64,000 nt of DNA from Sphagnum magellanicum (Eukaryota > Streptophyta > Sphagnopsida > Sphagnales > Sphagnaceae): contig CM038920.1 in NCBI GenBank assembly GCA_021904315.1, positions 2,852,001 to 2,916,000 on the forward strand, written 5' to 3'. A program made the position numbers and the translations under genes. The notes below the pieces were generated by a model. That model had not been told where the DNA came from and did not search any database. It saw nothing but the letters and a program-made list of their open reading frames with translations. The stretch's first letter is position 1, and each line of letters starts with the position of its first letter. Below are positions 50,040-61,449 of this stretch, in pieces.

Positions 50040-50305
50040 TATTTTTGTCAATTTTGTGATGTAACAAATTAAGTCGCAATGATTCACAGCAAGATTTAGC
50101 CATTTAATTTGGCTATAAGCTAAATATGAAAATGAGTTTTAAAAAAAGTCTTCAATATTTTTGAGTAGTTACTGGAACCATGTATATAAATCTGGGAAAT
50201 CTTCTTGAATTTTGGTTGAATTATAGCTATTGAAAATCTCAAAAAGCATTTTACCACTTTTAATTTTTCATACAGCTTTTTGGCTATATACGTAGCCATC
50301 AAAAA
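50040..50305 (+). repeat. Dispersed repeat family R1, copy e
   Basis: It aligns with copy a over about 230 bp: GTCAATTTTGTGATGTA, AAGATTTAGCCATTTAATTTG, AAGCTAAATATGAAA, GAACCATGTATATAAA, then GAAAATCTCAAAAAGCATTT and TTTTTGGCTATA. Confidence 0.65.
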
Positions 50306-51280
50306 AGTGACTAATGCATGTGTACATAGCAACAACCAGAAGTTGGCAATGTAATAATTAAGACTCCACTTGAAAATGGACATATGTTCTGTACTTGTCA
50401 AGTTAGAAACACATTTTGCCTTCATTGAAGTGCAATTATAGCATGGAGTTTACTATAGGCAATGTAGAAGAAAATGGATATGATGGTAATGTTCAGTATT
50501 TATCGTGGACCATTTTTGTATATTGAAACCATACAATGTACATACCCTTTTAATGGGTTACATACATGATGACATCACTTGAATAGGATTGCAGTGGAAA
50601 TGGATTATGGAATAGGCTCATTGTTCCTTGTAGTGCTGCCACACAGATTAGGGGTATTGTTGTACACTTTCCCAATACAATTCTAAAAGTATTCCCAACT
50701 GCTAACCTTACCCCAACGTTTTACACATCCTTGATTCATGGTGATCCAGAAGAACACGTTTCATGTCCATATTGTTGAACACACCCCACTCACCCTCCAT
50801 GCTCCCCACATTTCACATATGGAGAGACAAAAGTTTTGGAAAGTTTGAGTTTTTTCACATAGATCAGTGCCCATTAGTGGGCTATGTGAACAATTTCTAG
50901 GTTAGGAGTCTGTCAGAGTGTGAACAGTAAATTTTTTTGTTTTGGGTGATGAGCCAATCAGAGAGGTCTATCCCAAAAGGAAAAAAATTGTCAAGGTTGT
51001 CCCCCCAAACCAATTAACACAAATCACACTATCTTTTGTTGATAGGTGAACTAAAGTTGGGTTGGACTTGGAACAGTGCACTGAGGATGTTTGGGTATGG
51101 CCTAGCCAATATTTTAGTTGTGTTTCCCTTTCATTGAAATTTGAAAGAAACTTCAACTTGAATGAGATAATGTAATTTTCAACCTAGTCCCTCCCTCCAG
51201 GTTCATCTTTCTACAACCACATAAAAAACACATTTTGGCATCTCTGGTTTTCCATCCAGGTCATTGTCATAATGTATCTC
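50306..51280. other. Intergenic stretch, no gene seen
   Basis: No coding region or repeat boundary was recognised. Confidence 0.4.
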
Positions 51281-51284
51281 TAAG

Positions 51285-51880
51285 GGACAGATGCACCCCA
51301 ATCAATGAAAGCGCCTGCAAGAAAACTGCGTTGTATCAAAATCAGGTTAATTTCTGTTGGATGAGGAGACTGTTCCAGTGCTGTACAGGAAAGCAGCTAC
51401 AAAATGTCTAAATAAATTCATTTCTAATTCTTCTCCATTGAGAAATAAAGAGAAAAAAGTCGCATGTACAGTACTCTGGACTCTACCAGGAATCAAACAC
51501 TTTCCGACAATTGGGAAACACGCTAGCTCGCTGGTTGCTGGGAAGGTCCATCGGCCATCCTCCCAGCTCTTACACCATGCCGAGTATGTATTGAGTCGCT
51601 CTTGAATATCCTTACCGATGAAATCAAATGAGAAACCAAGAGAGCATCCTCGCAAGTTCTTGGACGCGGATACTGGGGTCCAGAAGCAGTGTTGTGCTCA
51701 GTGCATGCAATTATTACAAAGCTTGCTACAAGTGGGGGGAAGATGCTAGCTCGTCCGATGCTGCTGGGAAGGTGTCCATCGTTTATCCCTTCCAGGGTAT
51801 TCAGTCTGTCTTTACCCTTATCACTACTAATTACAGATGGGAGATATCCCACGGCATTGACTATCTCCGTTCTTGCACTT
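51285..51880. repeat. Left member of a diverged direct duplication
   Basis: It starts near CCAATCAATGAAAGCGCCTG and CAAGAAAACTGCG. Further on it has TTTCCGACAATTGGGAAA, CTGGTTGCTGGGAAGGTCC and AAGAGAGCATCCT. The same blocks in the same order lie at 52705-53680. An internal echo of the GCTAGCTCG..CTGGGAAGGT block occurs near 51748-51778. Frames of 80-109 codons on both strands match no family. Confidence 0.65.
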
Positions 51881-51889
51881 GTGTAGTAT

Positions 51890-52700
51890 GATATAGCAAT
51901 ACATCTGGTTCAAATTGTCAACAAGTTTGGTGGTACGTAAGGCCCAAGAACAAGGGTGTTACCAAAATAAGGGTACCATCCGGGCCCACACCCGAGGTGG
52001 TGCCTGCATTCTGGTTATGTTGTATTTGAAGGCCTTACCGATTGTAAAGCATCTGCCTCCCCATTGTTTTGTACAGACAAACGTTTCAAAACAAAATGTT
52101 CCTCCTAAAAACATGTCATTTTGACCTCATTCACACTCATGTTGCAAAATTGCAATCCTTCATCACCCTACATAAAAAGGGTTATTATCTCTTGTCCAGT
52201 AGTGAATTGAGTTGACCTGGTCTACCCATGATCTGAAATCAGAACAGGAAACTAGGATCTACCCAGTAATTTTTTGCCTGCAAGCTACCTCTCCAAATCC
52301 ATAGCTGCCTTGCAAGGATCTCACAGTTGCAATAGACCAGGTTGCAGAGAGACTGGTCATTTCTTCATGACTCCCAGTAGGAGTATGTTGATTTTGGCCA
52401 ATCTGAAATGCTAGTTCTTAATGCAGATGTGCAGGGGTCTTATGGTTCTACGTGGGTTTCTTGAAATGCTAGGGTTTGATCAAATTTTCCTGACAGAAGA
52501 GACGTCTTTTTTTCTCTTAATAAAATTATTGCAAGATTGCTCTTCAAATGAACCCAAAACCAATGTGTTATGCTTCCTCCAGGCCATTTACCAGAATAAC
52601 AAGGTAAAAAATTTCTAATTGTATAAAACTGGTAGATATCATCATCATCATCAGAATTTATCATAGGTGTGTGTCTCTTTGGCTCTAAGAAACCGTCCAT
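51890..52700. other. Intergenic stretch between the duplicated blocks
   Basis: No gene is recognised. Short ORFs overlap on opposite strands. Confidence 0.4.
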
Positions 52701-52704
52701 CATG

Positions 52705-53680
52705 CAACCCAATCAATGGAAAGTGCCTGCCAGAAAACTGCATTAAGTCTTAACTTCTACCATACCTCAAACTAATTTTTAGCACTTCTTTGCTGGATAT
52801 ATATATATTTTTTGAAAATGACTTGGTTAAGCAGTTTCAAATATTATTTTTAAAGAATTTCAACAGTTGAGGAACGAGTATGCAAAGTACACCTTTACTT
52901 GTGTATTTTGAATAGTAACCCAATGGTTGGGACAATAATGTTTCTTTCACAAGTTGGGAATTTGATCCCCAACAATTAATTTTGGCAAATATTAATAATT
53001 TTCTCCCCTTTTCCAACTATACCTTTTGCAAATTATTTTGTGTCAAAAATCAATAATTTTCTCCCCTTTTCCAACTATACCTTTTGCAAATTATTTTGTG
53101 TCAAAAATCAATAATTTTCTCCCCTTTTCCAACTATACCTTTTGCAAATTATTTTGTGTCAAAAATCAATAATTTTCTCCCCTTTTCCAACTATACCTTT
53201 TGCAAATTATTTTTGTGTCAAAAATTAGTTGTAGGTAAGGTATCAAGTCAATCAAGCTCTTGGATTAGGACTTAGAATTCAAGTCCTTGACATCTAAGCA
53301 TCTACAAATGTCTTAGAATTCATTTAAAATTCTTTGCCATTGAAAAATAAACGGAGAATCAAGGCTACAACTTCCTGGAAATGGGACACTGGGGTCTAGC
53401 CTGATCCCAGGGGCCAAATGTTGTATGTACAGTCATAGTCCAGATGTACTACAAGGAATCAAAAGCTTTACAAATTACAGCAACTGGGAAAGTTACTAGC
53501 TCTAGGAATCTGAAAGCTTTCTGACAAGTGAGAAAGATGTTAGCTCCCTGGTTGCAGGGAAGGTCCATAGACGTTCCTCCAAGTTCCTATAGTTTGTAAG
53601 GTGCATAAAATGTACCATGTTGGTCTTTAGCATCTTTAGTCATGGGCTCAGGTGAGAAATGAAGAGAGCATCCTATTGGA
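52705..53680. repeat. Right member of the diverged direct duplication
   Basis: CCAATCAATGGAAAGTGCCT, CAGAAAACTGCAT, TTTCTGACAAGTGAGAAA, CTGGTTGCAGGGAAGGTCC and AAGAGAGCATCCT repeat the order of the left member. It is lengthened by the 58-bp tandem array inserted or grown inside it. Confidence 0.65.
52985..53228. repeat. Tandem repeat, 58-bp unit, 4 near-identical copies
   Basis: AATAATTTTCTCCCC begins at 52994, 53052, 53110 and 53168, giving an exact 58-bp period. Copies two to four are nearly identical, with a one-T expansion at the end of the last. This array is much younger than the sequence around it. Confidence 0.97.
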
Positions 53681-53689
53681 ATTATGCAA

Positions 53690-54190
53690 TCCTCAAACAA
53701 ATAAGTAACAACCATTATGTTTTCAGTATTTTGAACATTTTTAGAAGCTTTGCAACATTTATAAATTAGCAAACATATGGTCTCATAGTAGCATTACCCA
53801 AGATATTCATTGCAGAGAATGCAAATATACAATAAGAACAACAACATTGTAAACCAGTGCTGAAAATATGTTCATGTGTGAATGTTATAAGTGAGAAATC
53901 TAAAATTCAAAACTATGAAACGTTAATATCATTGTGTAGATTATACTCAATAGAATTACTAGAAAACTTAACATGCAAATTACCATGAATAAAGTTACTT
54001 CACATGTTCAATGTAACTAACCTAGACCTTCAATATTCCGGTACTCCGATTCATTGAACATCAATGTAAAATACTCAATACACAAATAATAACTCCCATT
54101 TATTGAGGACTTGGAACTAGACCAAGAAGATTGTGAAAACGTTGGAACTTTTCTGCTAGAAGGGGTGTTGTCATAATATCAACATATTGA
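53690..54190. other. Flank of the composite copy B, nothing firmly assigned
   Basis: It may hold the remainder of the Copia element beyond its RNase H region, but I could not identify an LTR or polypurine tract with confidence. Confidence 0.3.
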
Positions 54191-55170
54191 TCTTGAGTAC
54201 ATACATAAGTAATAAAAATCTCCTAATTGGACTAATTCATAAAGCAAGTGGAAGTGCACATTAGCATGCTTAGTGTGCTTATGGAACTCTGAATTTTTTA
54301 CCATGCAAATGGTAGCTTGATTGTCACAAAAAAGAAGTGTAGGAATGTGTCAAGTAATCTTTAAGTCATTTAGCAAACGACGAAGCTAGAAAACTTCTTT
54401 TGTTGTGACAAGCAACAATGTACTTAGATTCTGTTGTGTCGTTGGATGTGCAAGTTTGGTTCTGACTCAACTATGTAATAAGTCCATTGTTAAATAGAAC
54501 AAGACACCCATTTTGGGATTTTCTATCATTAGTATCCATAGCACAATTTGCATTTGAATATGCAAGAAATTTGTTCACTTCATTAGTGCTTGAAAAACAA
54601 ACCCAACATGTTGCAATCCCTTTAAGATATCACATGATTCAATGAACAACAATACAATGAATCCTTTTTAGGCTCTATGAATATTTTGAATCTATCTAGA
54701 CAGCCTAAGAAATATTCGGACAAGTACCAACCATGGCAAACATTAAGCAATCCACCATCTCTTGGTATGAAAAATCAGCTTCAAATTATTGATCTGCATT
54801 AAATGTAAAATGTACCTAAACATTGGGATCTACTAGAGTTGATACTAGATGACAATGATCATAGTTAAAATGATGGCCAATTTGAACAATATATCTTGTT
54901 TGATCAAGATACAAAGTATGGTTGATTCAATCTTGAATAATCCATAAGCCAACATAACATCCTACCTCACCAAATGTGATGTCAAACTACTTTTGAAGAT
55001 CTGAGATTATGTTCATGAATTTGGAAGGATTTGTGCGACCCCGAAAAACATCATCAACAAAAATAAGAATCATCAATTTGGGAGAAGAATGATGACAATA
55101 CAAGCAAGGATCTACTTCAAAAACCTCAAGGTTATGATCTTTAAAAAACTTATGAAAGAAAGCATTCCAT
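54191..55170 (-). mobile_element. Copia RT/RNase H fossil, composite copy B, 3' part
   Basis: On the minus strand this carries the RT DD-box region (LMILIFVDDVF at about 55070-55040) and then an RNase H region with words typical of Copia (GCLVLF, CDNQATICMVKN, HANVHFH). It continues the fragment at 59864-60239, from which it was split by the CACTA insertion. It is a broken internal fragment with several breaks and no assigned LTR. Confidence 0.8.
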
Positions 55171-57389
55171 CACTAGTACAAAACCCCCCCTTTTGCAACT
55201 ACATTTTCAATTACTGTTCAACTATAAACCAAGTCAAAAACTACACATATAGTTACAATTTATTTTTTGCAACTAGGAAATTTTTTTGCAACTGCTAACT
55301 AGTAATGTTGAAAAGTACAAATTGAGAATGAAATTACAATCAAAAGTGAATGCCACATGTCAACATCACAACAATAGCCATTATGTGTCACTACTTACCA
55401 ATTTAGTTGAAAATTGTTCTACCAATATAATTAAGGGATGTTGTCAATTGCATTTGACTAATGGATGACCTTCATCTACTAACTAAGCATGACATCAGTC
55501 AAAAATATAATTACAATTTCAACTAGGTTGCAACTATGTAAATTGAACATTTTGACTATGTTGCAATTATGTAAATTGAACATTTGGCTAATGGTTTGGT
55601 GACACGTGGCACACTAACAATGTTAACATGTGGCACATTCATAAAATGTGGGATCAACATGTAGTTAAATGACACATGGCATGCTCACAAATTTTGGGGT
55701 CAACAAATACTTAAATGACACATGGCACATCCACATCAAAAGTTTCGGCCACATGGTGTTTAAGAATATGTTAGTTCTAAACCTAGGCACCTAGGTTAAA
55801 CCTAAACACAAGCCATTTAATCTAGGCTTAAATTAGGGCTAGATCTAGGCACCTATGTTTGGCTTAGACTTAAACCACATGGCAATTAATAAATGAAATC
55901 CTATTTCATTTGGTTTAGCCTTTAAGGTTGAACCTTTTTGACTGGCTTATCCCAAATGGCTATTATATTTTCATGTTTATTGTGTTCTCCAATAATCCTA
56001 GTGCACTCTTTTATATAGTATGGATTCATGGAATGGAAACCAAACAATATGGGATAAAAGTTTGAGTTGTAACCTAAGGAAAACACACCTATCATTGAAC
56101 ATTTAATGATATTGGATCATTATAACTCTTTTGTCCATGGTTTGTTCCTTTTGAAACTTAAAACAATTTTGTAATCCTCCACCTAGCATATCCAAATATG
56201 TAAAAAACGTTACAATCTAATGGAAAATGAGCAAGATATGCCCTTTTAAAATGAAGGGGGTTGTGCTTTGGGTTTTTTCATAAATGTTCAGTATGATTTT
56301 GAAACTTCAGCTCTTTAACTATTTTTTTTTACTTTTCATTTTAAACAAGTTTTATAGATTTTGAAATAGTGCATTTGTAGCCTTTGAAATCGTTCAAAAT
56401 AAATGAGAATTGAGCAAAATATAATTGCTAGAAATAAAGGGGGTCTAGAGACAAAATTTGAAACAACATATCACTCATTTTCTTCTTGCGTTTTCTGTTT
56501 TGTTCCTTTGCTTTTGAGGTTCGAAGAACATTTGTAGCTCTCTATTTTGCACTTTCAATGACATAAAAAACGTTCAATTTGGTTTTGAAATGAAGGAAAA
56601 CTTGAAAGTGTTCAATGATAGAGTACCATTTGCTGTTTACCTTAGTTGTAATCCAATTGCAACTTAATTGCATCTCAAATAGTTGTAATCTAGTTGTACA
56701 AGTTAGTCTAAGCTTAGTTAGGCCTAGACCTAAATTAATAATCTACCTAGTCTAAATCTAAATACTTACCTTAATTACTTATAATAATTATTCATCAACT
56801 ATTTTTAATTATACAGTTGTATAATTAAACAATTAAAGATATTATCATCATTTATTAAATAATTCGGTGATTTTTTTTTAAAATAGCAATTAAATTTTAT
56901 TTATGTATGAAATAATTAATTATCATTGAATTGTTTTTAAATTCGAGATTCATTATAAATTCTTATTAGCATTTCATAAAACAAAAAAATTAACTCACAT
57001 ATAAATATTCAATAATAGATTTTATTTCATAGTTTAATTACAATAATCATTATAATGTTGTGGTAATTAATAATTGACTACAATTACAACAATAACATTA
57101 ATAATAATATTGTAGCTAGTAAATAGGTTAGGCTAGTTATTTAAATATTTTTATTCCTATTTTTATCTAACTTGTTGGAACTATTAAATGACTTAGTATA
57201 ATAAATATTAAATAAGATAGAATATTTTATAATATAATAGTGTTAAATAAAAATAATTTCTGAAATTATATGATAATTTATTAAATATATTTACTAATTA
57301 TTCTAAAAATTATTATATTTTAATCATAAATAAATAAATATTTTAATAGATGAGAAAATTACACATGTATTGAACATTTTTTTTAAAAA

Positions 57390-58224
57390 AATCTAAATAT
57401 CCTTACTTCATATGTTATAAACTAAAATTGAATTTACATAGAAATTATAAATTATGCATGTATTGAACATACACAATATTAAGTTGACTTAGATTTCAGA
57501 ATTTCTTTAAAATTTATTTTCAAATTAAGGTGTGATATTTGTATGCACAAAAAAATTCATCATACATGTAATCATTCATGGATATAAGAAAAAATTATGT
57601 GTACCTTTAGTAATTAATGAATCTTTATTGCAATTTTGTAAATATTTTAAAACATCATACATATAAAAATGAAGAAACATTAAAGTTCCAAAACATAATG
57701 AATTATGTATCATTACTTGATTTGTTGTGAATTAACATTTGATTTACAAAGAAATAATAAATTACATATATTGAACTTACATTATTACAAACTCATATTT
57801 CAAAATTTCCTTAAATTTTATTTTGAAATTAAAATTTAATATTTATATGCACAAAAGAAAATTCATCATACATAAGCATTCATTTCCACAAATAGAATTT
57901 ACATGTAGTTTAATGTTTAATGAATTTTTATTGCAATTTTAAAAATATATTGAGATATCATGTTTATAAAAATTAATAAACATTAAAGTTCCATTAAAAT
58001 ATTAATTATCTATCATTATTTGATATGTTGTAAACTAAAATCCAATTTACATATAAATAATAATTAGGTGTATTGAACATGCACATTATTAAAAATTTAT
58101 ATCTCAAAATTTTATTAAATTTCCTTCAATCAAATTTTATTATTTGTGTGCACAAAAAAAATTGCATCATACATAACCATTCATTTTATACAAAGATAAT
58201 TTACACATAATTTAATCTATTAAT
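57390..58224. repeat. ~300-bp tandem units inside the CACTA element
   Basis: Three diverged units share AATGAATCTTTATTGCAATTTT, ATAAAAATGAA, GAACAT..CATTATTA, and GCACAAAA..TTCATCATACAT in the same order. A fourth partial unit follows the 435-bp repeats at about 59100-59400. Confidence 0.75.
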
Positions 58225-59098
58225 GAAGGTAGATAATTTGTTTTGTTTTATTCTATCATGTTGAAATTTTTTAAACCAAATTACTTCATAAAATGTTATT
58301 CATATTTTTGAAAACCTAATAATGAATAGGGGTGCACTGACTTGGGTTGAAATGTTTTGGAACTATAATGCAAAGGTTATTGATTACTGAACCATTTGCT
58401 TAATAAACATTAATAAAATCATAAATAAAAATTTTACTCAAATCCAAAGGTAAACTTGGTGTTGTTGGAAAATAATCGCTAAGTTAGATTTAATGAGATT
58501 TATTTCATAATTTTCATATTTAAGGTGTGGAATATATTGAATTTTGAATGAATTTTGTTGTTGAAAATTGAAACAAATTACAACAAATTGGGTTTTAAAA
58601 GGGAAAATGAGTTGAATGTGTTCACATTTGGGGCCAACAACACATGTTACCTTATTTATCCATGAAGGAAGGTAGTTTGTTTTGTTTTGCCATAAAAATT
58701 CAATAATAAACCACGGTGTCTTAGGTTATGCTATGGAACTTGTCATCAAAAAAATTTCAATGAATAAGGGTGCAATGACTCGATTTAAAATGTTTAGAGT
58801 TACAATGTGGAATCTATTGATTATTGAACCATTTTTTCATTGATTTTTTTGAAAAAGCAAGATTGAAAACTATATTGGAACTTGGGGGCGTTCTTGGTAT
58901 TATTGGAAAGCCTTCACTAAGTTTGATTTAGTAAAATTGATTTCGTAATTTTGAGACCTAAAATGTGAATAATATTATTGAATTTTTGGTGGGTACGTAT
59001 TGTTGTTGGAAATTCAAACAAATTGCAAAAAGGGGTTTGGAAGGAAAATTCAATTGAATGCATTCAAACTTGGGCCAATGACATAGGGTACATTAGTG
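58225..59098. repeat. ~435-bp tandem duplication inside the CACTA element
   Basis: 58225-58662 and 58663-59098 share GAAGGTAG..TTTGTTTTGTTTT, GAATAGGGGTGCA / GAATAAGGGTGCA, TTATTGATTA..GAACCATTT, and the GGCCAA..ACA end, in order. They interrupt the 300-bp series. Confidence 0.75.
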
Positions 59099-59863
59099 TT
59101 TAATGACTTTTTATCATAATTTTAAATAATTATTAAGATATCATGTGTATAAAAATGAATAAACATTATAGTTACACAATATTATTAATTATGTATCATT
59201 ATTTGATGTGTTGTAATGATTTACATAAAAATAATAAATTATATGTGTATTGAACATAAACATTAGTACTAACATTTTTTTTTTAAAATTTAAACTTTAT
59301 TTTGAACTTAAAGTTTAATATTTATATACCAAAAAAAAAACCATTCATTTATACAAATAAAATTTACATGTAATTTAATGTTATCATAATTTTAAATAAA
59401 TATTACAATATTATATGTATAAAATTAAAGTTGCCGATTAGTTGTTTAATCTAGTTGAAAGAGATAGTTGTAAACAAGACTATGTTTCATCCATCCTTTG
59501 GTACATTTTATCATCCAAAATAGTTGAACACTAATCAATGTCTTGACTAAGTGCCAACTAAAAAACCCTAGATGCCAAGAATATTTCAAAAATGACCCCT
59601 TAGTTGAAACATGCTTCACATTGTTTACTAACATAGTTGGAAGTTCAACTTGGAGACATTGTTGATGCCAGGAATATTTGACAAATGACCACACAATTGA
59701 AAAATGCTTTCAACTATATACCAATATAGTAAACGAATCAACTAAATTGGTAATTTCCATAATTCTATTTTAAAATTTTAAAAATCTAGTTGAAACATAG
59801 TTGCAAATGTCATGTAATTGAAAACTTTTGTGTTAAAAAAGGGAGGTTTTTTACTAGTGCATG

Positions 59864-60239
59864 CTCGAGAAGCTTGCCACAAGCCATATAAACTTTTGAG
59901 TAATTTATAAACTTTTTGCATAGATTCACGAACTTGGAATCCTTGTGGTTGCTCCATATAAATCTTTTCAAATAGAAAACCATGTCAAAAGGTAGTTTTG
60001 AATCAAGTCCATATTATTTGCAATAGTTATGGCCAAGAATGCATGAATACGTTCAAAACGTGTTGTAGGAGTAAATGTTTCTGCAAAATCAATCCTAGGC
60101 TTTTGATAATAGCCCTTTGCCACCAAACATGCCTTATTATCGTTGAAAAGTGCCATCAACTATGGCCTTGGTTTTGACAACCCTGGCCCGAATAGCCTAA
60201 TATGGGCTTTAACCTATGTTGACCTTGTCTTGACATGAC
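59864..60239 (-). mobile_element. Copia reverse transcriptase fossil, composite copy B, 5' part
   Basis: On the minus strand it reads VAKGYYQKPRIDFAETFTP and, past it, the region preserved in copy A on either side of the 1,063-bp insert, here uninterrupted. It ends at the CACTA insertion. Confidence 0.82.
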
Positions 60240-61449
60240 ACTAGGCTGTGTCTATGTCCAAACAAACACATCACACCATGATGGACACTCGAATGTTATG
60301 ACAACCTTATCATCAACCTCATTTTCAATAGAAAAAAGTGTAATTGATTTTTATTTTTTAAGCACATATTTAATTAATTTAAGACTAGATTATTAATTTA
60401 GGACTTTATACAACTTGGTGGATGAAATGAACTCCACTTAGTGGCCACTAAACTTAACAAATTACTGATCATTTTTTACGTGAATGTCATATTATAAAAA
60501 AATTCAATTACACTATTTCCAGATAAAAACAACTTTGTAACCAACAATTCTAAAAAGATCCATGTACACATTATGTTAAAAACATTCATATCAAATCTAA
60601 AGCAAGACTATGAATTTTCATGAGTGATTGAAAGTCAAATGTTAGTGCTTCTATCTAACACAAAGAGACTTAACCCTTTGAATTTGAAACAAGGAGGGAA
60701 GCTAAATTGGTGAAACTATAACATCATACTATCACACAAATTTTACTAATATTTTTTTTCAAATATATATACACCATAAAACTTTTTAACTTATAATTAA
60801 ACATTTGGTGGCCACCAGGTGAAACATAAAAAATTGTAAGCTATGAAAGCCAAATGACACAACTCCCATTTAAAGTGAAAAAAATGAACTCAATGTTTTG
60901 AATCTAATATATTGACATGTTAAATTTTTAACAATAACAACTCGATCCATCCATGTTAATCATACAATAGCAAATCTACTATGTTTCAAATTCCATATAT
61001 AATTAACATAATATTTATCCTGGTGCCTAACAAGTGATAACACATAATAGATTACCAAATAAGAAAGTCACAAGTAAATGCTCCCAATAAATAGAAATAA
61101 AAATTCAATTTTCTGAAATACAAACAAAGCACAACATACCAATAACAATAATGTCTATGCATGTAACTTTATTATTCATGTTATAACAAATCCATTATTT
61201 TTGGGGCTTTACATACCATGTAAAAAAGTTGACACTTGGTGGCCACCAGAGATTAAAGATCAGATGGAACAAGATAGATTATTTATTATTACTCTTCAAG
61301 AAACATGTACATGGATAATTTTTTGGGAAAAAAATATTTGTATTAAACCATACAACATAAAAATTGCAAAAAATATTTAAAATGACAATCCAATAAATAC
61401 AATGATATAAAAGACATAAAAAAATTGCAAATATAATTTAATCAATGTC
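60240..61449 (-). mobile_element. Non-coding spacer of composite copy B
   Basis: Collinear with 37017-38230 in reverse. It includes the palindrome variants at about 60437-60454, 60804-60819 and 61235-61250, matching those of copy A in position. Confidence 0.75.

Larger units (their letters stand above)
55171..59860. mobile_element. Complete CACTA (En/Spm-type) DNA transposon, non-autonomous, 4,690 bp
   Basis: The ends are CACTAGTACAAAACCCCCCC on the left and, read inward on the other strand, CACTAGTAAAAAACCTCCCT on the right, a terminal inverted repeat of about 24 bp with a few mismatches. The target duplication is CAT at 55168-55170 and 59861-59863. The Copia relic at 39655-39665 in the other composite copy preserves the unoccupied site (AGTCCATGCTTGAG against ATTCCAT|element|CATGCTCGAG). 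Subterminal sequence on both sides is rich in GTTGCAA / AACTATGT words, likely transposase-binding repeats. The interior is AT-rich and holds a satellite-like array; no transposase ORF is visible, so it would depend on a relative for movement. Confidence 0.93.

Noticed and set aside
51523-51852. 109-codon minus-strand frame as a gene
   Set aside because: It spans the internal echo of a repeated block and shows no domain; frames of similar length exist on the other strand.
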